A stretch of DNA of 64,000 nt from Jacaranda mimosifolia (Eukaryota > Streptophyta > Magnoliopsida > Lamiales > Bignoniaceae): contig CM032132.1 of NCBI GenBank assembly GCA_018894105.1, positions 28,509,379-28,573,378 of the forward strand, read 5' to 3'. The translations under genes were made by a program, and so were the position numbers. Below are positions 12,575 to 23,152 of the stretch, piece by piece. The notes beneath the pieces are model-generated. The model searched no databases, was not told the origin of the DNA, and was given only the letters and a program-made list of their open reading frames with translations. Numbering within the stretch: the stretch's first letter is position 1; every line of letters begins with the position of its first letter.

Positions 12575-12587
12575 GGCTCCAATGCCA
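12575..12587 (-). other. primer binding site of the nested copia element
   Basis: The minus strand reads TGGCATTGGAGCC two bases inside the LTR. It matches 10 of 13 bases of the initiator-tRNA-Met site TGGTATCAGAGCC, and all differences are transitions. Confidence 0.7.
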
Positions 12588-12589
12588 CA

Positions 12590-12902
12590 TGTAAGCATTA
12601 AATCATCATTAATGTATAAACATTAGCAGAAATTGATTAAACCCAATATCTATAACATCATGTTTTTCATATACAAATACATATAGTAAGTGGGCGCACC
12701 TTTCTCCATGAATACAAAATTTGTAGACACCAATACTTGATTTCTTGAGTGAATATGGTATCAATTTCTCTCTCTAATCCCTTTTCTTTAATGCATAATT
12801 TTGATGGATGAAATGTACAATTATCTTATACAGTGGAAAGAGGACCATAACCCTTATTTATAGAGTATAAGAGGGTGTTTCCATCAAACATATCTCCACA
12901 TT
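12590..12902 (-). repeat. 5' LTR of the nested copia element, inner part
   Basis: Homologous to 8915-9218 of the partner LTR. It stops at CTCCACATT, where the gypsy element is inserted. The remaining 179 bp resume after 22895, and the joined sequence around CCACATTACAACTC agrees with the uninterrupted partner near 9212-9225. Confidence 0.93.
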
Positions 12903-15815
12903 TGTCACACCCCAAAAATTTCATAATTATAGAATTTAATTTTAATATATTTAAATTTTGTGATTTTTATGTTATAGTTGCTAAATTATTATTATTTTAT
13001 TTTATTTTGGTGGTCAATTTGTTAATAAGAAAACTTTAATTTTAGAAATTTTAAAAGTTTGGGGTCAATTAGAAATTTATTAAAACTTGATTGAACACTT
13101 TTTGAAAATGATGGGGTTTGTATGTGAGGGTCTTGGTCAACAAGGTTTAAATTGTAATTTTAAATAATTTGTAGGGTCTATTGGGCCTGATTGAAAACCT
13201 GGAGGACTAAATTGCAACTTGACAAAAATTGAATTTTTAAAACCAAAATCGGGCAACAGATTTTCTTGCTTCCTTTTCCTTCCTTTCTTTTTCCTTCCTT
13301 TCCTTTTCCTTTGTTCTTCCTTTTCTCCTTCTCCCGCAAGCACCATTCCCACCAGCGATCTCCCTCCAGTGACCACGTTTCTCCAAATCAAGCTAACCAA
13401 AACACTCCCCACACCTCCGGTTACACTCGCACACCACATGCACTATTGATCAAACAACGAGCTACCGTGAGTGAAGAGGACCAAAACACCATTCACAGCG
13501 GGCAACTGGGTTTGCACTTTTCTGGCAACGGTTTTAACTTCTAGAAGGTGGGTTAGGTAGCTCTCAGCAAGGAGAACATCATGGAAGTGTTGCATGTGGG
13601 TTTTACGCGGCGGCGGTGACAGTGGACGGAGATCGGAGCACGGCGGATGAAGAAAGATGTTGGGCTGTTGAGCTCATTTCCGGTGGCTACAGGCCTCGAA
13701 ACGATAAACCGAAGGTGGCATTAGATTCAAGAGCTCAAAATGAGTAGATTGGTGGTGGTACTGAAATTTTTCGGCAGCGGCAGCGTGGTGGCGGCAGAGA
13801 GGCAGTTTCACCTCCTCAACACAACAAACACACCTATGTCATCAGTTTGTGGTTTCAGAACTCCGATGGCAAACTTTGATTTATTTGGTTGTATTTGATA
13901 TATATATATGTATATGTATATAGTATGTCTTACCTTGGTGACTTTGTATTGCATGCCAAGATTTATGGAATGGATAAGTGATATGTGTATATATAGGTGA
14001 AAAATTCAAGATTCCCATGCAAGGAATATTGATAGTGGCCCGGACACATCATACAAAATGCCAAAAATTTGGATTCAATAATGGTATTATGAATTATGTA
14101 ATGACACTAAGTGGCATTTGACTAAGAATAATTAATTGTAGAATTTGGACTATTTGATATGAATTGATTAGGAAAATGATATGATACACTTTTGTAGTTA
14201 AGAATGGGATATCATGATATTTATGGGACTGATATAGAATGTCTTGATAAATTCTAGAATAATCGATATATTGGAATACTTGTGTAGATAATATCGATGA
14301 GCCTATATCACCATGTTGATTTATATGCTAGTAATGTTAGAATACTCATGGTACCATTCTAGAAGGTTACTAGAGTCTAATAGGAATTTGACTTTGAAAA
14401 TATTCTTTTGACTAGGTGACGAATAATTGGGTCCTGTCGACTAGTAGATTGTAGGTTGTGGTTGTTTTGCTGTAACTACAAGAGGTGAGGATCTGCCAAT
14501 CTGGCACCTTTCCTAATTATCTATTATTTGTTAAAAAACCCCTTGTGGGTTTTCTGTTTCTGTTCCGTACTCTGTCTGTTTGAAATCTGAAATGTATTGG
14601 AATTCTAATATGCTATCTGTTATCTGATTTGAACATCCCTATGAGGGTTATTGTTGATATCGATTCTATTTTTGTTTGTTCTGGCTCCCAGAACCTTATC
14701 TGTTATCTATATCTCAGTTGTCTGTCTGTTTGTTTCATATATGTACTGATTTGTACCGTTCTCTGTTGTCTCGCCAGCATATCTGTTATCTGTACAGCTT
14801 TATTTGGCCATGTTGGCTTATCTAAATCTGTTAGTTGCTATCATGTTGCCTTGGCGGCATTTCTGTTTGTTCTGTTCTGTTCTGTTTTGGGAACCGATGG
14901 TGCACTAGGGACTTTCCCATGGGCATCTACACAAACAATTGTGAATTCTGTTATGTGTACGGAGAAAATGTGGGCCAAGGGCCAATCCGGGCAAAATGTT
15001 TGGTTATATAAGGCACGCTTGGGACTTTCCCCTCTGTGGCAACGGTACGCTAGGGACTCTCCCTTGGGTGTCGGCGGTACGCTAGAGACTCTCCCCTAGG
15101 TACCAGCGGTGCGCTATATGGCTTGTATGGGCATCCGCCATATGCCAAGCTGTTACACTTAGGTAATCTATTTGTCTGACTAGAATAAGGTGATTCCGCA
15201 AGTTTTCTTGGAATGCATGTGATTTGGGTTTGTTTTGCCTATCTGAATTCTGTCTGTCTGAAATCTATCTTGGAGCAATAAGGTAGGAGCATTTCCTGTT
15301 TTGCCATATTTACTGTTTGATTCTAATTCTGTCATGTTTTGTATATTTATTTGATGATCTGTTAAGTGGAACCTTCCTCGATAGATCTTTTCTATTATTC
15401 TTAAGTTATCCCTAACTAAGTCTTTGGACTTACCCCCAATATCTCTTGACATTTTTAGACAGGTTTTGGTGATGACTTATACTTTAGGCTTGGAAGGATG
15501 TAAAAATGTTTTGTTATAGAATTGGTGCTTAAACTTGTGTATGGATCACTTTTATGTTTAGTGAGAACTTGGAGATGTTATGAGACATTTGACTTGAACT
15601 TATGAATTGTAATAGGTAGGGATCGATGAATGATGAACTTGTGATGGTTTGAAACTCGTACCTTTGTAAGACATGCTTAGGTTAAAGCTTATTGTTATCC
15701 TTGAAAATTTTGGAAAAAATTTCTAATGGGCCTATTGTTAGAATCATGTATGAGATTTAAGTTTGAATGAGAGTGGCACCTCAACTTAGGTGCTATCCCG
15801 AGTAAGGGCGCTAAG
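12903..15815 (+). repeat. 5' LTR of the chromodomain gypsy element
   Basis: About 2.9 kb, matching 19934-22890 throughout. It includes the pyrimidine-rich tract near 13260-13340, the (TA)n/TATATGTATATG stretch near 13900-13925, a region rich in TCTGTTATCTGT-like words (14560-14830), and 32-bp tandem units near 15012-15107. Several open frames of 60-156 codons in it (for example 14629-15099) are coincidental. The 3' copy is also open in places but does not keep the same frame. Confidence 0.93.
15012..15107 (+). repeat. 32-bp tandem repeat in the 5' LTR, three units
   Basis: Units start at 15012, 15044 and 15076 and share the core CGCT(T/A)GGGACT(T/C)TCCC. The equivalent array in the 3' LTR (22038-22165) has four units. 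A related half-unit, CACTAGGGACTTTCCC, lies near 14901. Confidence 0.85.
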
Positions 15816-15818
15816 AGG

Positions 15819-15834
15819 TGGTATCAGAACCTGG
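15819..15834 (+). other. primer binding site of the gypsy element
   Basis: TGGTATCAGAACCTGG lies just inside the 5' LTR. It is nearly the standard initiator-tRNA-Met site used by Tekay/Del elements. Confidence 0.85.
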
Positions 15835-16020
15835 ATTAGCAATGACCTAGGTGTTGAACAGTAATGAGATTCATAGCTAGATTGGTTGTTTGGATTAGTT
15901 AGGTTGAACTTTAAGTGTTTAAGCATTGTGGATTCTTATATATGACCCAGGACAATAGGATATAGATTTTTGTGTGGTATTAACAAAATAGACTTTTGTG
16001 AACCTTGTGTTTGTAGCAGG

Positions 16021-16674
16021 ATGGCTAACGACCGTGGCAAAGGGAAAGAGCCTGCAACAAAGCCAAGCAAAGAATCTTCGGATCCTATGATCATACTCTT
16101 AGAGAAGGAAAGGGCGAAATTGTTAAAGTTGTGTCAATCACTGAAAGACAAGATCAATGACTAGCATAAGGTATTGATATGTGAAAAAATAGAGGTGTAC
16201 CAACTGAGGTCGATGATCGAAGCTAGAGATTACCTCATAGATCGACTCATGGGGGATGTGGAACGAGAACGCTTGCGAATTAGCATAGCTGAGGCACAGG
16301 TACAAGGACTTCGTACCATAAGAGAGCAGATGGAAGCTATATTTCGGGAGTTAGAGGTATCCCACCCCATGATGGATGAGATAAGCCAGATGATAGCCTA
16401 TTATGGTAGGTCCATTGACCAAGTCATAGGAGTCGGCATAGGGATTGATGTTGGAACCGGACCCTTAGGGATTCGCCCACCCCCAGAGCCCAATCGTGCA
16501 TAGGAGGCACCAATTGAGGAAGATCCAAAAGAAGACCCAAATGAGGATACTGAGGAGGACCCAAAAGAAGCTGCAGAGATCCTAGATGCAGATCCTATCC
16601 TTGAACCCCTAATGGTAGTACCATTGGTGATTGAGGACGAGGACGATGATGATATAGACCCAAATTGGATGTGA
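16021..16674 (+). pseudogene. gag-position ORF: coiled-coil protein with acidic tail, no capsid or zinc knuckle
   Basis: A single frame opens at 16021 (MANDRGKGKEPATKPSKESS) and runs to TGA at 16672-16674, with only two in-frame TAG codons (16162 and 16501). The middle is rich in heptad-like Leu/Ile, Glu and Arg (EKERAKLLKLCQSLKDK, VERERLRISIAEAQVQGLR) and probably forms a coiled coil. The tail is strongly acidic (EEDPKEDPNEDTEEDPKEAA, EDEDDDDID). No retrotransposon gag fold and no CCHC motif are visible, so the normal gag has been lost or replaced. The function is unknown. It may be a truncated Gag leader or an unrelated captured ORF. Confidence 0.6.
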
Positions 16675-16719
16675 GGCCCGGGTGCGATGTGGGATGATTT
16701 TGATCAATGGCATAACGCT

Positions 16720-17880
16720 GAGCCGGACGTTGCATTCGATATTACTGATGAGTAGGGTATAACATAATCCTTGGGATGGATTGGTTGTACCATCATTAGG
16801 CACAGGTGAATTGTTACACTAAGTGCATCACACTCGGGGAAGGGACTTCGATACCTTCACGCCCTTCGACAGATAACGCTTCTCCAATACCAATCATATC
16901 AGCGTTAGAAACTAAATAGATTTTAAATGAAGGTGGGCAAGGATTTTTAGCATACCTCATTGACAAACCACAGGATATGGTCAGGGTCGAGGACATAGAA
17001 GTAATAGCAGAATACCCAGAGGTATTTCCTGAAGAATTAAACTCACTACCCCCAGACAGAGAGATAGAGTTTGTCATTCACACTCTACCGGGGGCTACGC
17101 CATTCTCCAAGACCCCGTACCGAATGGTGCCTGTTGAGCTTAAGGAGTTGAAGAGCCAACTGCAGAAGTTGCTAGAGAAAAAGTTCATTAGACCCAGCAC
17201 GTCCCCTTGGGGAGCCCCAGTGCTATTCGTCAAGAAGAAAGACGGGTCTTTAAGGATGTACATCAACTATCGAGAATTAAACAAGGTTAATATAAAAAAT
17301 AAATACCCTCTCCCACATATCAAGGAATTATTTGACCTATTGCAAGGGTCAAGAATTTTCTCCAAGCTAGACTTAAGACATGGATATTATCAATTGAAGA
17401 TCAAAGAAGAGGATATCCCTAAGACAACTTTCAATTCTCGGTATGGTCACTTTGAGTTTGTAATATTGCTGTTCTATCTAACCAACGCCCCGACGGCATT
17501 CATGGACTTGATGCGCTGAATTTTCAGGCCGTACTTGGACCAATTTGTGGTCATCTTTATCGATGACATCCTGATATTCTCTAAATCTAAGGAAGAACAC
17601 AGAAAACACTTACACATAGCTTTAAAAAACTTTAAAAGAGCATTAGATGTATGCTAAGTTCAGTAAGTGTGAATTTTAGATTGAGAAAGTAACTTTTCTA
17701 GGTCACGTAATCACTCGAGGTGGGCTAGAAGTGGACCCCTCTAAAGTGGAAGTAATTGTCAATTGGAAGAGACTTGGAACTATTACCGAAGTTTGGAGTT
17801 TTCTGGGATTAGCTGGATATTATTGGAGATTTGTCCAAGATTTCTCCAAAATAGCTGGTTCGTTGACCAAATTAACTCAA
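16720..17880 (+). pseudogene. gypsy protease remnant and reverse transcriptase
   Basis: The protease is reduced to its flap-side end: YNIILGMDWLYHH near 16757-16795, then AQVNCYTK. Its catalytic DTG/DSG is missing. The linker reads [34 protein letters not shown] and [12 protein letters not shown] follows with [76 protein letters not shown] and [20 protein letters not shown] (catalytic FIDD near 17556-17567). A TGA at 17517-17519 and frameshifts near 17640 break the frame. The conserved MPFGLTNAP is changed to LLFYLTNAP. Confidence 0.9.
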
Positions 17881-18420
17881 AAAGACTAGCCATTTGATTG
17901 GAATGAGGAATGTGAGAAGAGCTTTCAAGAGTTGAAGAACTGCCTAACTACAGCTCCAGTTTTAGCCCTTCCAGACGGGTTAAATGACTTTGCGATATAC
18001 AAAGATGCTTCATATAAAGGACTAGGATGCGTGTTGATGCAGAGATGACGTGTCATCACTTACGCATCAAGGAAGTCAAAGCCTCATGAGGAGAACTATC
18101 GAACTCATGATTTGGAGCTAGCAGCGATCATTTTTGCATTATCTAAGTGGAGGCATTACCTCTATGGAGCTACATTTGAGGTATTCACAAATCACAAAAG
18201 CCTCAAATATTTGCACTCGCAAAAAGATCTGAACATGAGGCAGCGTAGATGGGTGGAGTTTCTAGAAGATTATGACTTCTCTATTGCCTACCATCTGGGA
18301 AAAGATAATGTGGAAGCTGATGCCTTGAGTTGGAAGGTAGGAATGGCTCATCTGCAAGGGACAGAAACATCTAAAGGATCAAGTATGTGTGTTGTGCTAC
18401 AATTAAAACAGGGAGTTTAG
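17881..18420 (+). pseudogene. gypsy RNase H (decayed)
   Basis: From about 17890 the sequence reads PFDWNEECEKSFQELKNCLT and APVLALPDG, then YKDASYKGLGCVLMQ, where the first RNase H Asp is retained in KDAS. A stop in the next codons precedes [20 protein letters not shown]. The open part reads [40 protein letters not shown] and [20 protein letters not shown], ending [12 protein letters not shown]. The usual FTDH has become FTNH, losing an active-site Asp, so RNase H activity is unlikely. Confidence 0.87.
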
Positions 18421-19457
18421 GTTGCAGGACTGAAAGTACAGCCTGAATTATACAATGAGATTCAACAGGCCCAAGTTAGAGATAGACGGACGTTGAAACA
18501 AAGAGAATTGGTTGAAGGTTCTAAAGAAACCGAGTATAGCATCGATGGTCAAGGCACATTGCTATTTCTCAAAAGAATTTGTGTGCCGGAAGAAATTAAA
18601 GGAAGATTACTAGAAGAGGCACACATAACGAGATATGCAATACATCCGGGCGGGACAAAGATGTATCAAGATTTAAAGAAACAGTTCTGGTGGAATGGGA
18701 TGAAGAAAGATGTAGCAAATTTCATGCAGAAATGTCTGACCTGTCAGTTAGTGAAAGCGGAGCACCAATAACAATCAGGGTTGTTGTAGCCACTTCTTAT
18801 CCCTGACTAGAAATGGGAACAAGTGACCATGGACTTTGTGACCGGTCTACTGAAAGCTAGATAAGGTTATGACAGTATCTGGGTAATAGTGGATTGTTTG
18901 ACAAAGTCTGTACATTTTCTACTAGTCGAGACAGATTACAAGGTTGAGAAACTGACACAGTTATATATTAAGGAGATCGTCAAGTTACATGGGATTCCAA
19001 TCAATATTGTATTTGATCGGGACCCAAAGTTCACATTTAGACTTTGGAAAAGTTTGCAGAGACATTTGGGAACAAAGTTACAGTTTAGCTCAGCTGCTCA
19101 TCCTCATACTGACGGTCAATCAGAAAGGGTCATTCGGATTTTAGAAGACATGTTGCGAGCTTGTGTTCTAGATTTTGGTGGAAGCTAGACCCGACATCTG
19201 CCTCTGGTTGAGTTTGCTGACAACAATAACTATCAATCTGTTATTCAGATGGCACCGTACGAAGCACTGTATGGACGAAAGTGCCAGTCTCCACTATATT
19301 GGGATCTAGCAGAGCACAAAGGTACATTGATATGTCTTCGAGAACTGTGAAGCCTGAACTGATTCAAGAAACCATCAAGAAGGTACAGATCATTAAACAA
19401 CGAATGAAAGCTGCTCAGGATTGATAGAAAAGTTACTCAAATAAGCGAAGGAAGGAT
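18421..19457 (+). pseudogene. gypsy integrase (decayed)
   Basis: The zinc domain reads EEAHITRYAIHPGGTKMYQD, FWWNGMKKDVANF and KCLTCQLVKAEHQ, with the first H of HxxxYxxHPG still present. The core has MDFVTGL, IWVIVDCLTKSVHFLLVETD, GIPINIVFDRDPKF, SSAAHPHTDGQSERVIRILE and YEALYGRKCQSPLYWD. The three acidic positions fall in TMDFV, FDRD and QSER. Stops include TAA at about 18862, TAG after GGS, and a TGA-TAG pair at 19422-19427 in place of Arg-Gln. Confidence 0.88.
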
Positions 19458-19922
19458 TTGGAGTTTGAAGTGGGTGATCGAGTGTTCCTCAAGGTATCCC
19501 CGAGGAAAGGGATCAAAAGAATTGGCAAAGGCGGAAAGCCGAGTCCAAGGTATGTGGGACCCTATGAAATAAGTGAGAAAGTTGGACCAGTAGCTAATCG
19601 TCTTGTACTGCCACAGAACCTAACTGGGATACAAGATGTCTTTCATATATCTCAACTCCAAAAATATTATCCCGATCCTTCCCATATCATATCACCTGAG
19701 CTCATGCAATTGAAAAGTGATCTGACATATGAAGAACAACCTGTTCGTATCTTGGATCGAAAATTTCGGGAGCTTAGGAATCAAAGGATTCCCCAAGTGA
19801 AAGTATTGTGGCGCAACCACAATGTGGAAGAAGCAACTTGGGAACAAGAGGATCTCATGCGCCAGCAATATCTTAAGCTCTTCCAACATTCATGTGAGAA
19901 TCTGGGGGCCAGATTATTTTAG
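19458..19922 (+). CDS. gypsy integrase C-terminus with chromodomain (open 154-codon end of pol)
   Basis: Uninterrupted frame. GDRVFLKVSPRKGIKRIGK and RYVGPYEISEKVG form the integrase C-terminal SH3-like (GPY/F) module. It is followed by NRLVLPQNLTGIQDVFHISQ and LQKYYPDPSHI. A chromodomain follows at residues about 92-143: EEQPVRILDRKFRELRN, IPQVKVLWRNHNVEEATWEQ and EDLMRQQYLKLF. In chromoviruses this domain guides integration toward particular chromatin. It is the best preserved part of the polyprotein and ends 11 bases before the 3' LTR, overlapping the polypurine tract. Without its upstream frame it is not independently expressed. Confidence 0.88.
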   Translation: MEFEVGDRVFLKVSPRKGIKRIGKGGKPSPRYVGPYEISEKVGPVANRLVLPQNLTGIQDVFHISQLQKYYPDPSHIISPELMQLKSDLTYEEQPVRILDRKFRELRNQRIPQVKVLWRNHNVEEATWEQEDLMRQQYLKLFQHSCENLGARLF

Positions 19923-19933
19923 AGGAAGAGGTT
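19921..19933 (+). other. polypurine tract of the gypsy element
   Basis: AGAGGAAGAGGTT directly precedes the 3' LTR TG and overlaps the last codons and stop of pol. Confidence 0.85.
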
Positions 19934-22890
19934 TGTAACACACCGAAAATTTCATAATTATAGAATTTAATTTTAATATATTTAAATTTCATGATTTTTA
20001 TGTTATAGTTGCTAAATTATTATTATTTTATTTTATTTTGATGGTCAATTTGTTAATAAGAAAACTTTAATTTTTGAAATTTTAAAAGTTTGGGGTCAAT
20101 TAGAAATTCATTAAAACTTGATTGAACACTTTTTGAAAATGATGGGGTTTGCATGTGAGGGTCTTGGTCAACAAGGTTTAAATTGTAATTTTAAATAATT
20201 TGTAGGGTCTATTGGGCCTGATTGAAAACCTGGAGGACTAAATTGCAATTTGAGAAAAATTGAATTTTTAAAACCAAAATCGGGCAACAGATTTTCTTGC
20301 TTCCTTTTCTTTCCTTTCTTTTTCCTTCATTTCCTTTTCCTTTATTCTTCCTTTTCTCCTTCTCCCGCGAGCACCATTCCCACCGGCGATCTCCCTCCGG
20401 TGACCACGTTTCTCCAAATCAAGCTAACCAAACCACTCCCCACACCTCCGGCTACACTCGCACACCACATGCACTGTTGATCGGACGGCGAGCCACCGTG
20501 AGTGAAGAGGACCAAAACACCATTCATAGCGGGAACTGGGTTTGCACTTTTCTAGCGACGGTTTTAACTTCTGGAAGGTAGGTTGGGTAGCTCTCAGTAA
20601 GGAGAACATCATGGAAGTGTTACATGTGGGTTTTACGCGGCGACGGTGATGGTAGACAGAGATCGGAGCACGGCGGAGGAAGAAAGATGCTAGGCTATTA
20701 AGCTTATTTTCGGTGGCTACATGCCTCAAAACGATAAACCGAAGGTGGCATTAGATTCAAGAGCTCGAAATGAGTAGATTGGTAGTGGTACTGAAATTTT
20801 TCGGCAGCGGCAGCGTGGTGGCGGTAGAGAGGCAGTTTCACCTCCTCAACACAACAAACACACCTATGTCATCAGTTTGTGGTTTCGAAACTCCGATGGA
20901 AAACTTTGATTTATTTGGTTGTATTTGATATATATATGTATATGTATATAGTATGTCTTACCTTGGTGACTTTGTATTGCATGCCAAGATTGATGGAATG
21001 GATAAGTGATATGTATATATATAGGTGAAAAATTCAAGATTCCCATGCAAGGAATATTGATAGTGGACCCAGACACATCATACAAAATGCCAAAAATTTG
21101 GATTCAATAATGGTATTAAGAATTATGTAATGAGACTAATTGGCATTTGACTACGAATAATTAATTGTAGAATTTGGACAATTTGGTATGAATTGATTAG
21201 GATAATGATATGGTATGCTTTTGTAGTTAAGAACAGGATATCATGATATTTATGGGACTGATATAGAATGTCTTGATAAATTCTAGAATAATCAATATAT
21301 TGGAATACTTGTGTAGATACTACCGATGAGTCTATATCACAATGTTGATTTATAAGCTAGTAATGTTAGAATACTCATGGTACCATTCTAGAAGGTTACT
21401 AGAGTCGAATAGGAATTTGACTTTGGAAATATTCTTTTAACTAGGTGACAAAGAATTGGGTCCCGTCGACCGGTAGATTGTGGGTTGTGGTTGTTTTTGC
21501 TGTAACTACAAGAGGTGAGGATCTGCCAATCTGGCACATTTCCTAATTATCTGTTATTTGTGATAAGCCCCCGTATGGGTTTTCTATATATGTTCTGTAC
21601 TCTGTCTATTTGAAATCTGAAATGTGTTGGAATTCCAATTTGCTATCTGTTATTTGATTTGAACACCCCTGTGAGGGTTATCGTTGATATAGATTCTGTT
21701 TCTATCTGTTTTGGCACCCAGAACTTCATCTGTTATCTGTATCTCAGTTGTCTGTCTGTTTATCTCGTATCTATATTGATTTGTACTGTTTTCTGTTGCC
21801 TCGTCGGCATATCTGTTATCTGTACAGCTTTATTTAGCCATGTTGGCTTATCTGAATCTGTTAGTTGCTATCATGTTGCCTTGGCGGCATTTCTGTTATG
21901 TTTTGTTCTATTTTGGGAACTGGCAGTGCGCTAGGTACTTTCCCCTGGGCATCTGCACAAACGGTTGTGAATTCTGTTATGTGTAGGAAGAAAATATGGG
22001 CCAAGGGTCAATCCGGGCAAAATGTTTGGTTATATAAGGTACGCTTGGGACTTTCCCCTCGGTGTCAACGATATGCTAGGGACTTTCCCCTGGGTGTCGG
22101 CGGTACGCTAGGGACTCTCCTATGGATATCAACAGTACGCTAGGGACTCTCCCCTAGGTACCAGCGGTCCGCTATACGGCTCGTATGGGGCATCCACCAT
22201 ATACCAAGCTGTTACAGTTAGGTAATCTGTTTTTCTGACTGGAATAAGGTGATTCTGCAATGCATGTCTGTAGTTTTCTTGGAATGCATGTGCTTTGGGT
22301 TTATTTTGCCTATCTGAATTATGTTTGTCTGAAATCTGTCTTGGAGTAATAAAGCAGGAGCGTTTCCTGTTTTGCTATGTTTACTATTTGATTCTGAATT
22401 TGTCATGTTCTGTAAATTTATTTGATGATCTGTTGAGTGGAACCTTCTTCGATAGATCTCCTCTGTTATTCTTAAGTTATCCATCCATCACTAAGTCTTT
22501 GGACTTACCCCCAATATCTCTTGACATTTTCAAACAGATTTTGGTGATGACTTGTACTTCAGACTTGGAAGGATGTAAATATGTCTTGTAATAGAATAGG
22601 TGCTTAAACTTGTGTATGGATCACTTTTATGTTTAGTGAGAACTTGGAGATGTTATGAGACATTTGACTTGAACTTATGAATTGTAATAGGTATGAATCG
22701 ATGACTGATGAACTTGTGATGGTTTGAAACTCGTACCTTTGTAAGACGTGCTTAGGTTGAAGCTTATTGTTATCCTTGAAAATTTTGGAAAATTTTTCTA
22801 ATAGGTCTATTGTTAGAATCATGTATGAGATTTAAGTCTGAATGAGAGTGGTGCTTCAATTTAGGTGCTATCCCGAGTAGGGGCGCTACA
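19934..22890 (+). repeat. 3' LTR of the chromodomain gypsy element
   Basis: About 2.96 kb, starting TGTAACACACC and ending GGGCGCTACA, followed by the ACATT target duplication. It is about 44 bp longer than the 5' LTR. 32 bp of this is one extra tandem unit (22038-22165, four units), and a short insertion lies near 22260. By eye the two LTRs differ at scattered single bases only. Confidence 0.93.
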
Positions 22891-23074
22891 ACATTACAAC
22901 TCTTAATCAATAATTATAACTTTATATGTAAATAGTCATAACTACACATTATTAAATGGTATGTAACCATAAGTTACAAGTCTTCCATAAATAATCAGTG
23001 AGATTTAATTATTTTTATAATTATTAAATCATAAGCTAATTAATAATATCACATGGAACATAGTTATTCTTACA
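22891..23074 (-). repeat. 5' LTR of the nested copia element, outer part
   Basis: Continuation of the LTR broken at 12902. The first five bases (ACATT) are the gypsy target duplication. It matches 9215-9399 of the partner, and CTTACA at 23069-23074 is the copia end. The next bases, GGAAC, are the copia target duplication. Confidence 0.93.
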
Positions 23075-23152
23075 GGAACTTCCGCTAAAAACTTTGATGA
23101 TTTTGTGTCAAAAATAAAATTGTGTTCATTATTTTGTATATTGGGTTGTTAG
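23075..23152 (+). pseudogene. UGT74-like glycosyltransferase pseudogene, part 2 (C-terminus)
   Basis: Joined to 8914 across the target duplication, the reading frame continues as TSAKNFDDFVSKIKLCS. This matches the usual GGSSDKNIDEFVxxL end of plant family 1 UGTs, and it runs on to TAG at 23150-23152. The match to the family only makes sense once the 14-kb insertion is removed, which confirms the insertion site independently of the repeats. Confidence 0.85.

Larger units (their letters stand above)
12903..22890 (+). mobile_element. Ty3/gypsy chromodomain retrotransposon (Tekay/Del-like), full length but defective
   Basis: Two LTRs of about 2.9 kb (12903-15815 and 19934-22890) flank primer site, a gag-position ORF, protease remnant, RT, RNase H, integrase and a chromodomain. 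RT before integrase is the gypsy order. Long LTRs beginning TGTCACACC/TGTAACACAC, the tRNA-Met primer site and the C-terminal chromodomain fit the Tekay/Del group. The 5-bp target duplication ACATT (12898-12902 and 22891-22895) is perfect. Multiple stops make it non-autonomous. Confidence 0.95.
8915..23074 (-). mobile_element. Ty1/copia retrotransposon, internally deleted, split by a nested gypsy element
   Basis: Two copies of one LTR lie at 8915-9399 and at 12590-12902 plus 22891-23074. They flank a minus-strand RT/RNase H remnant. A 5-bp target duplication GGAAC brackets the whole (8910-8914 and 23075-23079) and falls inside the UGT pseudogene. Gag, protease and integrase were not found between 11481 and 12574, so the copy is a deletion derivative that would need another element's proteins. 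Confidence 0.93.

Noticed and set aside
14629..15099. 156-codon open frame, hydrophobic, and its counterpart at 21659-22143
   Set aside because: Lies inside the two LTRs of the chromodomain gypsy. The second LTR breaks the frame in two, the content is low-complexity Cys/Val/Leu from TCTGT-rich DNA, and no protein family is recognisable.
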